A stretch of DNA of 64,000 nucleotides from contig CAZUCE010000001.1 of the NCBI GenBank assembly GCA_964619265.1, forward strand, positions 124,001 to 188,000, read 5' to 3'. Numbering within the stretch: position 1 is the first letter of the stretch; each line of letters starts with the position of its first letter. The notes under the pieces were generated by a model. That model had not been told where the DNA came from and did no database searches. It was given only the letters and a program-made list of their open reading frames with translations. The position numbers were made by a program, and so were the translations under genes. This document shows positions 9,475 through 18,044 of the stretch, in pieces. This DNA comes from CAZUCE01 sp964619265 (GTDB taxonomy: Bacteria; Planctomycetota; UBA1135; GCA-002686595).

Positions 9475-10206
9475 TCAGCTCGCGGGAGAACGACCGGGAG
9501 CCGGGCCGCCGGTTGGGTAGCGAGCGTGCAAGTACAGGAAGCGCCAGTGCATCGACATCGCGATCAAAACGGCGATGTGCCAGATTTCGTGAGGTCCGAT
9601 GATGCCAGGGACCAGGTTGGGCCACCTCAGTCCCATGCACACCGCACCGATTGAATAGGCCACGCCTCCAAGGACGAGCAATCGGACCTGGGCGAATCCC
9701 AGCCTCCGCCAAAGGACGAGTCCGAACACGCCGGCGAACCAGCCAAGCCCTAGGAAGATGGCATTGCCGAGCCAGGGCGAGACCTCGTGATAGAACACGC
9801 TAAACAGCGTGATGCCGGTGATGGCCAAGGTCCACATGAGCCCAAGCGGCAACCAGCGCGAAAGGCCCCGAAAAAAGAGCCCTTGGGCCGGCGTGTGTGT
9901 GCCCGCGATGAGCGTAAAAATTGCCGCGAAATCTAGGCGCCCAAGCACGTCGCGGGCGGCCGTGTCCTCGGTCATCATGTGGTATACGCCGCTCATGGCG
10001 AGCAAGAACACCGCACAGAATCCGTAGATCGAGAAGAACAGGACGCGGGCACGATCGCCGCGGGCGCGCAAGGCGAGTTTGATGCCGAGGATTAGAAACA
10101 CCAGCGCACCGGCCAGGTGCGTGAACGCTGAAAACGGCTCGAAGAACCCGGGAAGAGGATGAACGGGCACAGGGAGGACAGTTTTGCGTTCGGTCTTGGC
10201 GGCCAA
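9475..10206 (-). CDS. PAQR / hemolysin III family membrane protein
   Basis: This 243-residue protein has seven predicted membrane helices. All PAQR/HlyIII signatures are present: SAFTHLAG near residue 26 (Ser and His), GVYHMM followed by a GRLD Asp at the end of the next helix, and GPHEIWHIAV in the last helix. The three His and one Asp form the intramembrane zinc site of the family. Bacterial members are often called hemolysin III or YqfA, but the proven activity in relatives concerns membrane-lipid homeostasis, and some PAQRs are ceramidase-like. The gene is convergent with the secreted protein ending at 9408 and lies downstream of the Sec-candidate gene on the same strand. Confidence 0.9.
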   Translation of the reverse strand: MAAKTERKTVLPVPVHPLPGFFEPFSAFTHLAGALVFLILGIKLALRARGDRARVLFFSIYGFCAVFLLAMSGVYHMMTEDTAARDVLGRLDFAAIFTLIAGTHTPAQGLFFRGLSRWLPLGLMWTLAITGITLFSVFYHEVSPWLGNAIFLGLGWFAGVFGLVLWRRLGFAQVRLLVLGGVAYSIGAVCMGLRWPNLVPGIIGPHEIWHIAVLIAMSMHWRFLYLHARYPTGGPAPGRSPAS

Positions 10207-10400
10207 CCGAACGACAAATAGACCGATCGGTGAAGGAGCGCGCAGGATACCAGCAGCGCACGATTCTCAGGCCGCGAACAGACCGCGAGGGGCGCACTCA
10301 ACGGTCGCTTACGGAACCGGTTTCTAGCCTAAGACGCCTGGCTGGGATTCCCCGTGGCGAGGCAGCGCCATGCCGCCCGAACCTATGTATGCCCTGAACT

Positions 10401-11702
10401 CTACTGCTTGCGCAGTTCGCGGCCCAAAACGGGGGATTGGACCCAATCGCTTTCGTACAGGGCCAGGAACGTCGGCGCCGGCGGCCAGCTGCGGGGCTCT
10501 AGGCTGAAAGAAAAGCCAATCGCACCCGGTTCGGGTCGGGACCGGCGGCTGTTGAGTTCGGTGTAGCCGCTTCGGCGACCCAGGGCGAGCCACTGGAAGT
10601 CGGTGAACTGCCCGGACTGGAGATCGAACGAGCCGCTCCCAAGGCTGGTGGTTTCCATCGCGTGGGGGTGCATCGTCTTGGGCTTCCACAGGTTCTCACC
10701 GAGGGTCCAATTCCCGTCCTCCACAAGAAGGGTGTGGCCCCGGAATTCCAATTCGAGCTTGTCTGGGCCGCGCGAGGTGCAGCGTGCTTCGAGTTCAAGC
10801 GTGCTAGCGTCCTCGAGGTCGAACGGAATGCACTGGCCGTAGACGTTGTCGACCAACGCAAAGCAAGCCAGGCGCCGGGCGAACGGCCTGGGTAGCGCTC
10901 GCCATTCGTCGGTTGCGTCCAAGGTATGGATCAACTCGGCGACTTCGGCCGCGGAGAACCAAACACTGTCTCGGTTCCAGCGCTTGGCGCGAGCGCCGTC
11001 CGGCTCACCGCTGGGAGGTAGATCGCGGGCCACTCGCGTCAACAGTAGGCCGTCCGTGGGGCGCGAGCCTTCCCAGCGCTCTTCGCCGAGGTAATCGGCT
11101 TCGGGCGGGCCGGCGCGGTCGGCTTTGGGGAGCGCCTCCCAGGCGGCCAGACCTTCGTTCAACTTATCCAGAACACGCTCCGCGTTCAGGCTGTTCAGGC
11201 GGGTCAGCAATTCACCCGAAGCCGCGAAAACGTAGATGCCTTGGCGAGTTCCGTTGTCCGTGATGAGCTGACCTTTGTTGACCGCCCGTTGGAAGAACTG
11301 ACATTCGGAGTTGCGGCCACGCTGCAGCCTCCAAACTTCGTCGGCGGCCGACACAAACTGCTGGGCCACTTGCACGATTTCCGGTTTCGAAAAGACGGAC
11401 TCACGGCCCGCCACCCATTTTTTTCATGTGCAGCCCAGGGGGTGCCCGTTCATCACCCACAGAAGCAGGGGGCGATCCGCTTGGTTGGCGGCTCGCAAGC
11501 CATCCGCAAAGGTCGGTTGCCACTCGATGGCCTCGAAGCCGGCTTCCGTCCCGGTGGGTTGCAGGTAGTCGTGCCAAGCCGCGACACTCTCTGGCTCAAG
11601 GGTAGGCAAGCTGACTTCACCGAATTCGGCCACGTAATCCGGCGCGGGAAGAGCTTCTTGCGCGAGGGAAGGAGCAAGGAGGAGCATCAGGGCGTAGAGC
11701 AT
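10401..11702 (-). CDS. Candidate exported selenoprotein, thioredoxin-like fold (in-frame TGA at 11426-11424)
   Basis: Read through one TGA, this gene encodes 433 residues. The ATG at 11702 begins a signal peptide (residues 1-15, cleavage after SLAQ). Residues 60-180 resemble a thioredoxin-like domain: a hydrophobic strand RPLLLWVM, then NGHPLGCT with the TGA as codon 93, then a helix and a SKPEIVQVAQQFV segment. That segment is like the PEV-x-FV segment that follows the active site in many thioredoxin-like proteins. Upstream and downstream parts are in the same frame, so no frameshift is needed. A SECIS-like hairpin follows the TGA. Cys91-Thr-Sec93 would form a C-x-U redox motif. The remaining 250 residues are beta-rich and unrecognised. 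Alternatives are a nonsense-mutated pseudogene or two separate short ORFs (11702-11424 and 11414-10401). Sec-insertion genes are not in this window. Confidence 0.72.
11394..11412 (-). promoter_or_regulatory. SECIS-like hairpin downstream of in-frame TGA
   Basis: On the minus strand, GGCGGGC pairs with GUCCGUC to form a 7-bp stem with two G-U pairs, closing the 5-nt loop CGUGA. The loop begins 18 nt after the TGA at 11426-11424 and has G at its second position. Bacterial SECIS elements are short hairpins inside the coding region just 3' of the UGA, with the apical loop roughly 16-37 nt away and a G among the first two loop bases, so all these criteria are met. Binding would be by SelB. Confidence 0.65.
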
Positions 11703-11787
11703 CCGCACAGTGTACCAGTCCTTGGCTCGACCCTCCTTTAGGCTGAGAGGGCTGGCAAACAAAGTCTGGCCCGGGAATGCTGTCCCC

Positions 11788-13221
11788 ATGTCTGAAAAGT
11801 CCACCCGTCGAAGAGTTGCTGACGCCACCGTGGCTTGCACGCTGGTGGTTGCTGGGACCGTCGCGGTTACATGGGGGGCTATGTCCCTGTTTCGCCCCGA
11901 CCTGCGGGGGCGCCACTTTTCAGGTCTTCAGCCCTTCGAGCTCAAGGTGGATTTCGCGGCGGCCGTCACCGAAGAGCCGAACGACTTTGTGGCCGACGTG
12001 CGAGCCGCTGCCCAACTGGCGCGGGAGCTTTGGGCCTACGCCGATCAGCGGACCGAGTCAGGCGAAGTGAACCTCGCAGATCTCGAACGGGAGTCGCTGG
12101 AACTGCTCGGTGAGACTCCCGATGTCGCGAGCTTCCGCCGGGCGATCCTTCGCTTCGCAGCGGGTCTTCACGACGGCCACGCGGGAGTGCTTTGGACGCC
12201 CGAACTCTACGAACCCTCGACTCGCTGGCCCCTGAGTGTGACCTTGGTCCAAGAAGGCGTTGCGGTCGACGGACTCGATGAGGGAGTGGAAGGCGTGAGC
12301 CGCGGCGACCTCATCTTGGAGGTGGACGGTCGCTCGATCGAAGCTTGTCTTGAGGAGGCCGAACGCTACGTTTGCGCCTCGACCCCCGAAGCCCGGCGTG
12401 TTGCGGCTTTGCAAGCCTTGGTCCAAACCGGTCAAGCGCTCTTCTACAAGTTCAAGTTGCAACGCCCGGATGGCAGCTTCGTCGACCTCCAACTTCCAAG
12501 TTTGTCCAGCAGCAGCCCGGTCCCGGCTGCTTCTCGAATTTCAAGTACCCGCGAATCCCGCCGGCTATCAGGCAATCTTGGGTACTTCCGTCCAGGGACG
12601 TTCCAAGCCCCCGCTGGGAGCGAATGGCCCGGATCCGGATTGTCCGAAAACAACGCTCTGCTAGCTCCGGCCTTTGAGGAGTTCGACGCACACCTCGAGC
12701 AGTTCGCGGGCACCCGTGGAATCGTGCTCGACTTGCGAGGCAACCCGGGCGGAACCGATCTTTTGGGGCAGTTCCTTACCGATCGGTTGCTCGAAGCACC
12801 GGACTACACCTACTACCGCCTCTCCTCCCGGGGAGTCCGGGGTTGGGGGAAGTTCAACTCTGGCGGTTCCGAGGCGACAAGTGGGCGCACCGAGTTGCGA
12901 CAACCCTTGGCCGTCTTGATAGACAGCCAGACTTTCAGCACCGCAGACAACGTCGCGTACTGCCTAGCCGACCACCACCCCAACGTCACCTTGATAGGCC
13001 GTCCGAATGGCGCTGGTTCTGGAGCCCCGCGTGGCTTTGCACTACCCCGAAGCGGCGCCCAGCTCTTCTTTTGCACGATGCGAGTGCAGCGCCCGAGTGG
13101 TCAGATGATCGAAGGGCACCCGCTCGTCCCCGACGTTCCGGTGATCTGGACGCGCTCCGATCTGCTTGAAGGCCTGGATCCCGACCTCGCAGCAGCGATC
13201 CAAGGCTTCGACGCGAACTAG
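11788..13221 (+). CDS. S41-family peptidase with PDZ-like domain, membrane anchored
   Basis: This 477-residue protein has one N-terminal hydrophobic helix (about residues 14-36) that anchors or exports it. A PDZ-like segment (GVSRGDLILEVDGRS, about residues 170-185) precedes the S41 core with DLRGNPGGT and IDSQTFSTADN, where Ser384 matches the nucleophile of tail-specific proteases. The catalytic Lys found about 25 residues later in CtpA is not seen. The strand reads LIGRPNGAGSG, as in the S41 branch with a Gly-Arg-Pro motif. The Met at 11788 is chosen because the upstream 26 codons overlap the divergent promoter region. The gene is divergent, with 85 bp separation, from the candidate selenoprotein gene. 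Confidence 0.85.
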   Translation: MSEKSTRRRVADATVACTLVVAGTVAVTWGAMSLFRPDLRGRHFSGLQPFELKVDFAAAVTEEPNDFVADVRAAAQLARELWAYADQRTESGEVNLADLERESLELLGETPDVASFRRAILRFAAGLHDGHAGVLWTPELYEPSTRWPLSVTLVQEGVAVDGLDEGVEGVSRGDLILEVDGRSIEACLEEAERYVCASTPEARRVAALQALVQTGQALFYKFKLQRPDGSFVDLQLPSLSSSSPVPAASRISSTRESRRLSGNLGYFRPGTFQAPAGSEWPGSGLSENNALLAPAFEEFDAHLEQFAGTRGIVLDLRGNPGGTDLLGQFLTDRLLEAPDYTYYRLSSRGVRGWGKFNSGGSEATSGRTELRQPLAVLIDSQTFSTADNVAYCLADHHPNVTLIGRPNGAGSGAPRGFALPRSGAQLFFCTMRVQRPSGQMIEGHPLVPDVPVIWTRSDLLEGLDPDLAAAIQGFDAN

Positions 13222-13321
13222 TTCGCCGGTCCTTGAATCCCCGATCGTGCACGGGAGTTTCGGGAGCCAACAGCACGGCAAGCCATGGCTAAGGAGAGCC
13301 TCTGGAATCGCCTGGGAGTGG

Positions 13322-14140
13322 TCAGCCGAGGATCCGCGGCCACAAGTCCGAGTCGAGCGCGTCGCCGATTGACAATTCCGCCGGGGCAGGGGGCATCTCT
13401 TGCAGGCCGTCGCGAGGGTGGAAGCGGACATCATCGCCCGCCCAGCGACTGGTGTAGGCGCGCCGGCGGGTGTGGATGGCTAAGTTGCCGGGCGCTGCAT
13501 GAACGGTCAGGCCGTGGTGGACGGTGCAGTCCCCCGGGGAGAGCTCGAATTGCGCAATTTCGTGTTCGGCCCGGTGTGCTTCGATGTCGGGGACACCAGG
13601 GAGGTTCTCCGTGTATTGGTTGTTGTCGCCAAAGCTCGCGGGGCGGTACTTCTTGCCCCACTGGTGCGAGCCTCTCACGTACTCGACAGCGCCATTTTCG
13701 GCGGAGACGGGATCGAGGGCGACCCAGACGGTGCAGACCTGGGTGCCGTCGATGGGCCAGTAGGTCATGTCGTGGTGCCAAGGCGTTTTGGTGGTCGTGC
13801 CGGGCTCCTTGATGAGCCACTGGTCGAAGAAGATGTTGATCTTCCGGGAACGCATCAGGTGCGCGGCGATCGCGGCGGCTGGCGATTCAAAGACGAACGC
13901 GCGGCAGGCTTCCTGGCGTTGCCAAAGGAAGGTGTCGTGGAAGAACCGCCCCGGTTCCTTGCGTTCGGATGCAAGTTCCGCGTGCAGGTCCCCAGGACTC
14001 GCCAAACCGTCTTCTGCAGCGCGTCTCAGGCTCTCCACCCACTCGGGAGAGAACATCTCGCGCAGGCAGACGACTCCGTCCCGTTCAAAGGTGAGGAGCT
14101 CGTTCTCGGTGACGGGGCGAGGGAGTTGAGGTGAGGCCAT
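13322..14140 (-). CDS. Phytanoyl-CoA dioxygenase (PhyH) family protein
   Basis: This protein of about 272 residues belongs to the Fe(II)/2-oxoglutarate oxygenases. Iron ligands are visible as H122-x-D124 (in TPWHHDMTYW) and a distal His at about 214 (LTVHAAPGN). An Arg-rich strand near 225-232 would bind the 2-oxoglutarate carboxylate. Family members hydroxylate phytanoyl-CoA, ectoine and diverse secondary metabolites, so the substrate cannot be read from sequence. The ATG at 14140 is chosen over an upstream frame extension that overlaps the symporter gene. It lies 8 bp behind the symporter large subunit, so it is probably in the same operon and may act on the imported solute. Confidence 0.88.
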   Translation of the reverse strand: MASPQLPRPVTENELLTFERDGVVCLREMFSPEWVESLRRAAEDGLASPGDLHAELASERKEPGRFFHDTFLWQRQEACRAFVFESPAAAIAAHLMRSRKINIFFDQWLIKEPGTTTKTPWHHDMTYWPIDGTQVCTVWVALDPVSAENGAVEYVRGSHQWGKKYRPASFGDNNQYTENLPGVPDIEAHRAEHEIAQFELSPGDCTVHHGLTVHAAPGNLAIHTRRRAYTSRWAGDDVRFHPRDGLQEMPPAPAELSIGDALDSDLWPRILG

Positions 14141-14148
14141 GGGTTGGG

Positions 14149-15849
14149 TCAAGACACGTCGGTAGCGCGGGCGTCCCCAGCGCCCGCGGGGACCCGAATC
14201 GACTCGATCAACTGGACCACGTGGGCCGGCGGCTTTGGGGTGAAGCGCGAGACGAGGGCGGCAACGCAAAAGTGCAGCAGCATGCCGAGGGTCCCAATTC
14301 CCTGGGGCGAGATGCCTAACCAGTAGTGTTCGGGGCTGTCAAACTCGGGGTGCAGGAACTTGAACCAGAGGATGTAACCGGCTGTGAACGACAGGCCCGC
14401 GATCATTCCGGCGATGGCGCCTTCGCGGTTCATGCGGCGCGAGAAGATGCCCATCAAAATGGCGGGAAAGAACGAGGCGGCTGCGAGGCCGAAGGCGAAC
14501 GCGACGGTTTCGCCTACGTAGCCCGGTGGGTGAATGCCCAGGTAGCCAGCCGCGGCGATGGCGAAGGCGGCTGCGATACGGGCGGCCCACAACTCGCCCT
14601 TTTCGGTGATGCCCGGCCGCAGGGTTCGCTTGAGGAGGTCGTGGCTGCAAGCGGTGGAAATGACGAGCAACAAACCGGCGGCGGTGGAGAGCGCGGCGGC
14701 CAGCCCACCGGCCGCGACCAGGCCGATGACCCAGTTGGGGAGGCCAGCGATCTCGGGGTTGGCGAGCACCATGATGTCGCGGTCCACGTGGAGCTCGTTG
14801 CGGCCGGGATCACCGACAAACTGAACCAGCCCGTCCTCGTTCTTGTCGTCGAAGCGGATGAGGCCGGTAGCTTCCCACTTGTCGAACCACTCGGGGAGGT
14901 CGGCGCGCGGTTGTTCGGAGACGGTGTCGATCAGGTTGGTTCGAGCGAAGACCGCAACCGCGGGGGCGGTGGTGTAGAGGACCGCGATGAACAAGAGAGC
15001 CCAGCCCGCCGAGAGGCGCGCGTCGCGCACCCGCGGAACCGTGTAGAAACGAACGATGACGTGGGGCAGGCCGGCGGTTCCGACCATCAGCGCCATCGTG
15101 ATCGCGAACATGTCCACGATCGGTCGCGAGCCTTCGGTGTAGGACGCGAAGCCGAGGTCCGCGTTTAGGCCGTCGAGTCGGTCGAGCAGGAAGGTGCTTT
15201 CACCCACCAAACGTCCGCCCATGCCGAGCTGGGGCACGGGCGTTCCGGCGATGTACAGGGACAGGTAGATCGCCGGCACCAAGAACGCGAAGATCAGTAC
15301 GCAGTACTGGGCCACCTGGGTGTAGGTGATGCCCTTCATTCCGCCCAGCACGGCATAGATGAACACGACGCCCATCCCAATCAGGACGCCCTGGGTCACG
15401 TCGACCTGCAGGAAGTGGCTGAACACCAGGCCCACCCCGCGCATTTGTCCCGCGATGTAGGTGAACGAGACGAAGATCGCGGCCAGGACGGCGACCAATC
15501 GGGCGAGTTGGGAGTAGTACCGATCGCCGACGAAGTCCGGCACCGTGAAGCGCCCGAACTTGCGCAAGTACGGGGCCAGCAGCAGCGCTAGGAGCACGTA
15601 GCCGCCGGTCCAGCCCATCAGGTACACCGACGCGTCGTAGCCCTGGAACGAGATCAGGCCGGCCATCCCCAGGAACGACGCCGCCGACATCCAGTCGGCA
15701 GCGGTCGCCATTCCGTTGGCGAGCGGCGGAACGCCACCTCCGGCCACATAGAACTCGGCGGTGGTTCCGGCGCGCGAACGGATCGCAATGGCCACGTAGA
15801 GAGCGAAAGAGGCTCCAACCAGGAGCGCGGTCCAGGCTTGAACGCTCAT
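14149..15849 (-). CDS. Sodium:solute symporter large subunit (SSS, VC_2705-like)
   Basis: This 566-residue polytopic membrane protein of the SSS family has about 12-13 hydrophobic helices. The start reads like ActP/VC_2705-type symporters: FYVAGGGVPPLANGMATAAD followed by WMSAASFLGMAG, a region that binds Na+ and substrate in this family. A hydrophilic insertion rich in Asp and Glu (about residues 310-365) separates two helix blocks. It is directly preceded by the DUF4212 small subunit (1-bp gap), the diagnostic partner of the VC_2705 subfamily. Known relatives carry acetate, propionate or other short organic anions, but the substrate here is undetermined. Confidence 0.9.
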   Translation of the reverse strand: MSVQAWTALLVGASFALYVAIAIRSRAGTTAEFYVAGGGVPPLANGMATAADWMSAASFLGMAGLISFQGYDASVYLMGWTGGYVLLALLLAPYLRKFGRFTVPDFVGDRYYSQLARLVAVLAAIFVSFTYIAGQMRGVGLVFSHFLQVDVTQGVLIGMGVVFIYAVLGGMKGITYTQVAQYCVLIFAFLVPAIYLSLYIAGTPVPQLGMGGRLVGESTFLLDRLDGLNADLGFASYTEGSRPIVDMFAITMALMVGTAGLPHVIVRFYTVPRVRDARLSAGWALLFIAVLYTTAPAVAVFARTNLIDTVSEQPRADLPEWFDKWEATGLIRFDDKNEDGLVQFVGDPGRNELHVDRDIMVLANPEIAGLPNWVIGLVAAGGLAAALSTAAGLLLVISTACSHDLLKRTLRPGITEKGELWAARIAAAFAIAAAGYLGIHPPGYVGETVAFAFGLAAASFFPAILMGIFSRRMNREGAIAGMIAGLSFTAGYILWFKFLHPEFDSPEHYWLGISPQGIGTLGMLLHFCVAALVSRFTPKPPAHVVQLIESIRVPAGAGDARATDVS

Positions 15850-15850
15850 C

Positions 15851-16126
15851 TCAGTCTTCTCTCAAGCCGAATCGCTTGTCCAGCCGGTTCATTCGCCACA
15901 CGTACACAAAGATCAGGATCACGAAGACGTAGATCGAACCTTGTTGCGCGAACCAGAACCCAAGCTTGAGCCCCGTCCCCGGCAGCCGAAACTGATTCAG
16001 GGCGTCGCAGAAGAGAATTCCACAGCCGAAAGAAACCACGAACCAGATGGAGAGCAACCAGGCCAGTGTGATCAAGTTGGCGCGCCAGTAGCGGGCGGCG
16101 TGGTCTGCGGAGTCGGAAGGAGGCAT
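15851..16126 (-). CDS. DUF4212 sodium/solute symporter small subunit
   Basis: This 91-residue protein has two membrane helices. It carries the DUF4212 hallmarks: an RYWRANLITLAWLLSIWF start, a short loop with FRLPGTGLKLGFWFAQQGS, and a second helix ending YVWRMNRLDKRFG. DUF4212 proteins pair with VC_2705-type SSS transporters, and the large subunit begins 1 bp after this stop. The ATG at 16126 was preferred to a TTG three codons upstream. It is first in a likely three-gene operon with the symporter and the PhyH dioxygenase. Confidence 0.92.
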   Translation of the reverse strand: MPPSDSADHAARYWRANLITLAWLLSIWFVVSFGCGILFCDALNQFRLPGTGLKLGFWFAQQGSIYVFVILIFVYVWRMNRLDKRFGLRED

Positions 16127-16195
16127 GAGATTCAAGTCAAAGAGGGGCCTCGTCAGCCTAAGGCCTTTCCCTTCAGGCGGTTCCTTGCCTTTCGA

Positions 16196-16717
16196 TCAAC
16201 CGGAGGAGCCCTCGCTCGCGGTCCGCTCCAGCTCGCGTAGGGTCAGGTACAGCCGCAGATCGAACTCGAGTTGGTGATAGCCAGGGACCATGTGGTCGGC
16301 CAGCGCGTAAAAGTTGGCGTCGTGTTCGGCGTGTTTGAAGTGCGCTAACTCGTGGGCGAGGATCATCTCGACGAACGGCAGCGGCGCGTCCTGAAACACC
16401 TTGGCGACGCGGATTTCGCGCTTGATCTTGGTCTTGGACCCTTGAGCCCGAGGAACGGTGGTGTGCAGGCCGAGTGCGCCTTGCAGAACGTGTAGTTTGG
16501 GGTCGAACACGACCTTTGAAAGCGGCGGAGCCTTGCGCATGGAGCGACGCTTCATGTCACCGGCCAGCGTGGCCAATTCCGCGGCGCTCATCGCGTGCCC
16601 CGGCCAGCGGTACTTGGCTTCGAGGTAGGCGCGCAATTCACCGCGCTCGATCAGGGCACGGACCTTTACCAGCGTGTCCTCGGGATAACCGCCGAGATAG
16701 GTGAGGGGAGTGGTCAA
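16196..16717 (-). CDS. YgjP-like (DUF45 / WLM) metal-dependent hydrolase
   Basis: This 173-residue protein has the zincin motif H122-E-L-A-H126, followed by H132 in KHAEHDANFY. This is the HExxH-x5-H pattern of YgjP-like metallohydrolases related to SprT and WLM proteases. A Lys-rich strand (SKTKIKREIRVAKVF) lies before it, as in other members. The cellular substrate of YgjP proteins is not established. It is encoded between the symporter operon and ispH on the same strand, with gaps too long to prove cotranscription. Confidence 0.85.
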   Translation of the reverse strand: MTTPLTYLGGYPEDTLVKVRALIERGELRAYLEAKYRWPGHAMSAAELATLAGDMKRRSMRKAPPLSKVVFDPKLHVLQGALGLHTTVPRAQGSKTKIKREIRVAKVFQDAPLPFVEMILAHELAHFKHAEHDANFYALADHMVPGYHQLEFDLRLYLTLRELERTASEGSSG

Positions 16718-16783
16718 ACAGAGGAGGCGGTAAGGAGGACCTTGCCCAAGCTCCGCAAGCGCAGCCCGAGAGCCTTTGCATTT

Positions 16784-17719
16784 TTAGCTCTTGGAGCCGA
16801 ACTCTTGGAGGTCCGGCAACGGGAAGTGCACCGCTTCGGGCTCGCCGTCCATTTCCTTGACGGAAGAAGCGCCCATCTCCTTCAAGCGCTCGACGACCTC
16901 TTGCACCAGGTGTTCCGGAGCGGACGCGCCGGCGGTGACACCGACACGCGTTTTGGGGTTCAGCCACTCGGGGTCGATCGATCCCGCATCGTCGATTAGG
17001 TACGCCTGGATTCCGACCTGACGGCCGAGATCCACCAGGCGGTTCGAGTTCGAGCTGTTGGTCGACCCCACCACCAGCAGCAGGTCTGCTTCGCCCTCCA
17101 GGGTCCGCACAGCGTTCTGCCGGTTCTGGGTCGCGTAGCAAATGTCCGCGAGTTCGGGCCCCACGATTTTCGGGAAGCGCTCGCGTAGAGCCTCGATCAC
17201 TTCGCGCGTGTCATCGATGCTCAGCGTTGTTTGGGTTACGTAAGCCAACTTCTCGGGATCGCTCACGACGAGCCCGTTGACTTCCGCGGTCGTGGACAGC
17301 ACGTGCACCGGATCCTCAACCTGGCCGATGTGCCCTTCGACCTCGGGGTGACCGGGGTGTCCGACGACGATCAGTTCGTAGCCACGCTTGTGATAGCGAC
17401 GGGCCTGGTTGTGCACCTTGGTTACCAACGGGCAGGTCGCGTTGAGGACCCGCAGCCCGCGCGCCTCGGCCTGGCGAAAGACCTCGCGTGCGACTCCATG
17501 GGCACTGAACACGGTCAGTCCACCGGCCGGAACCTCCTCCGGGCTTTCGACAAAGATCGCCCCTTTCTCCCGGAGGCCTTCCACCACATGCCGGTTGTGC
17601 ACGATCTCATGGACCACATAGATCGGTGCCCCATGCACTTCGAGGGCCTGCTCCACGATGTCGATTGCGCGCACTACACCGGCACAGAATCCGCGAGGCT
17701 GGGAGAGCAGGATGTCCAA
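16784..17719 (-). CDS. ispH: 4-hydroxy-3-methylbut-2-enyl diphosphate reductase (IspH/LytB)
   Basis: IspH is the last enzyme of the MEP isoprenoid pathway, a [4Fe-4S] reductase giving IPP and DMAPP. With a TTG start at 17719 it has about 311 residues, the usual length, and Cys12 falls in PRGFCAGV as in E. coli. The other cluster cysteines are in NATCPLV and DICYATQNRQ. Substrate-binding His residues are in EIVHN, SAHGV and GHPGHPEV, with the NSSNSNRL motif near the C-terminus. The frame stays open upstream to an ATG at 17935, which would add about 72 residues of low-complexity, basic sequence not typical of the family. The start is therefore uncertain, but the function is not. Confidence 0.95.
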   Translation of the reverse strand: MDILLSQPRGFCAGVVRAIDIVEQALEVHGAPIYVVHEIVHNRHVVEGLREKGAIFVESPEEVPAGGLTVFSAHGVAREVFRQAEARGLRVLNATCPLVTKVHNQARRYHKRGYELIVVGHPGHPEVEGHIGQVEDPVHVLSTTAEVNGLVVSDPEKLAYVTQTTLSIDDTREVIEALRERFPKIVGPELADICYATQNRQNAVRTLEGEADLLLVVGSTNSSNSNRLVDLGRQVGIQAYLIDDAGSIDPEWLNPKTRVGVTAGASAPEHLVQEVVERLKEMGASSVKEMDGEPEAVHFPLPDLQEFGSKS

Positions 17720-18044
17720 GTTTGCTAGAGGATCGGTGTTTCGGCGGGACGCTCGGGCCTTGCCCCTTTGGAGGGAGGGCTGCCTGGAGTCCCGAAATGA
17801 TAGGTCGATGACGGCCGAGGGTGAGGCGGAGTAGGCGGCTTGTTCGAGCTGAACCTCGGGTTGGGCCGTCTTCGGGCGGAATTCGCGTCCTTGCTGGCGC
17901 GAAACGGGCTTCCGAAGCGGGCCTTGGGTCGCCATGAGGTGGGCAACCTCGGGTGTAAACCGAGGTTCAAATTCGGATAGTCCCCTGGAGGGCACCAGCA
18001 TCGGGTCTGGCGCTAAACGGTCCCCCAAGCCAGCTTCTCCGTCC

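Noticed and set aside
10401..11426. Gene at 10401-11414 as a separate protein, and the upstream ORF 11424-11840 as another
   Set aside because: The two frames are the same, separated only by one TGA at a motif position, with a suitable hairpin after it. Read as separate proteins they split one fold.
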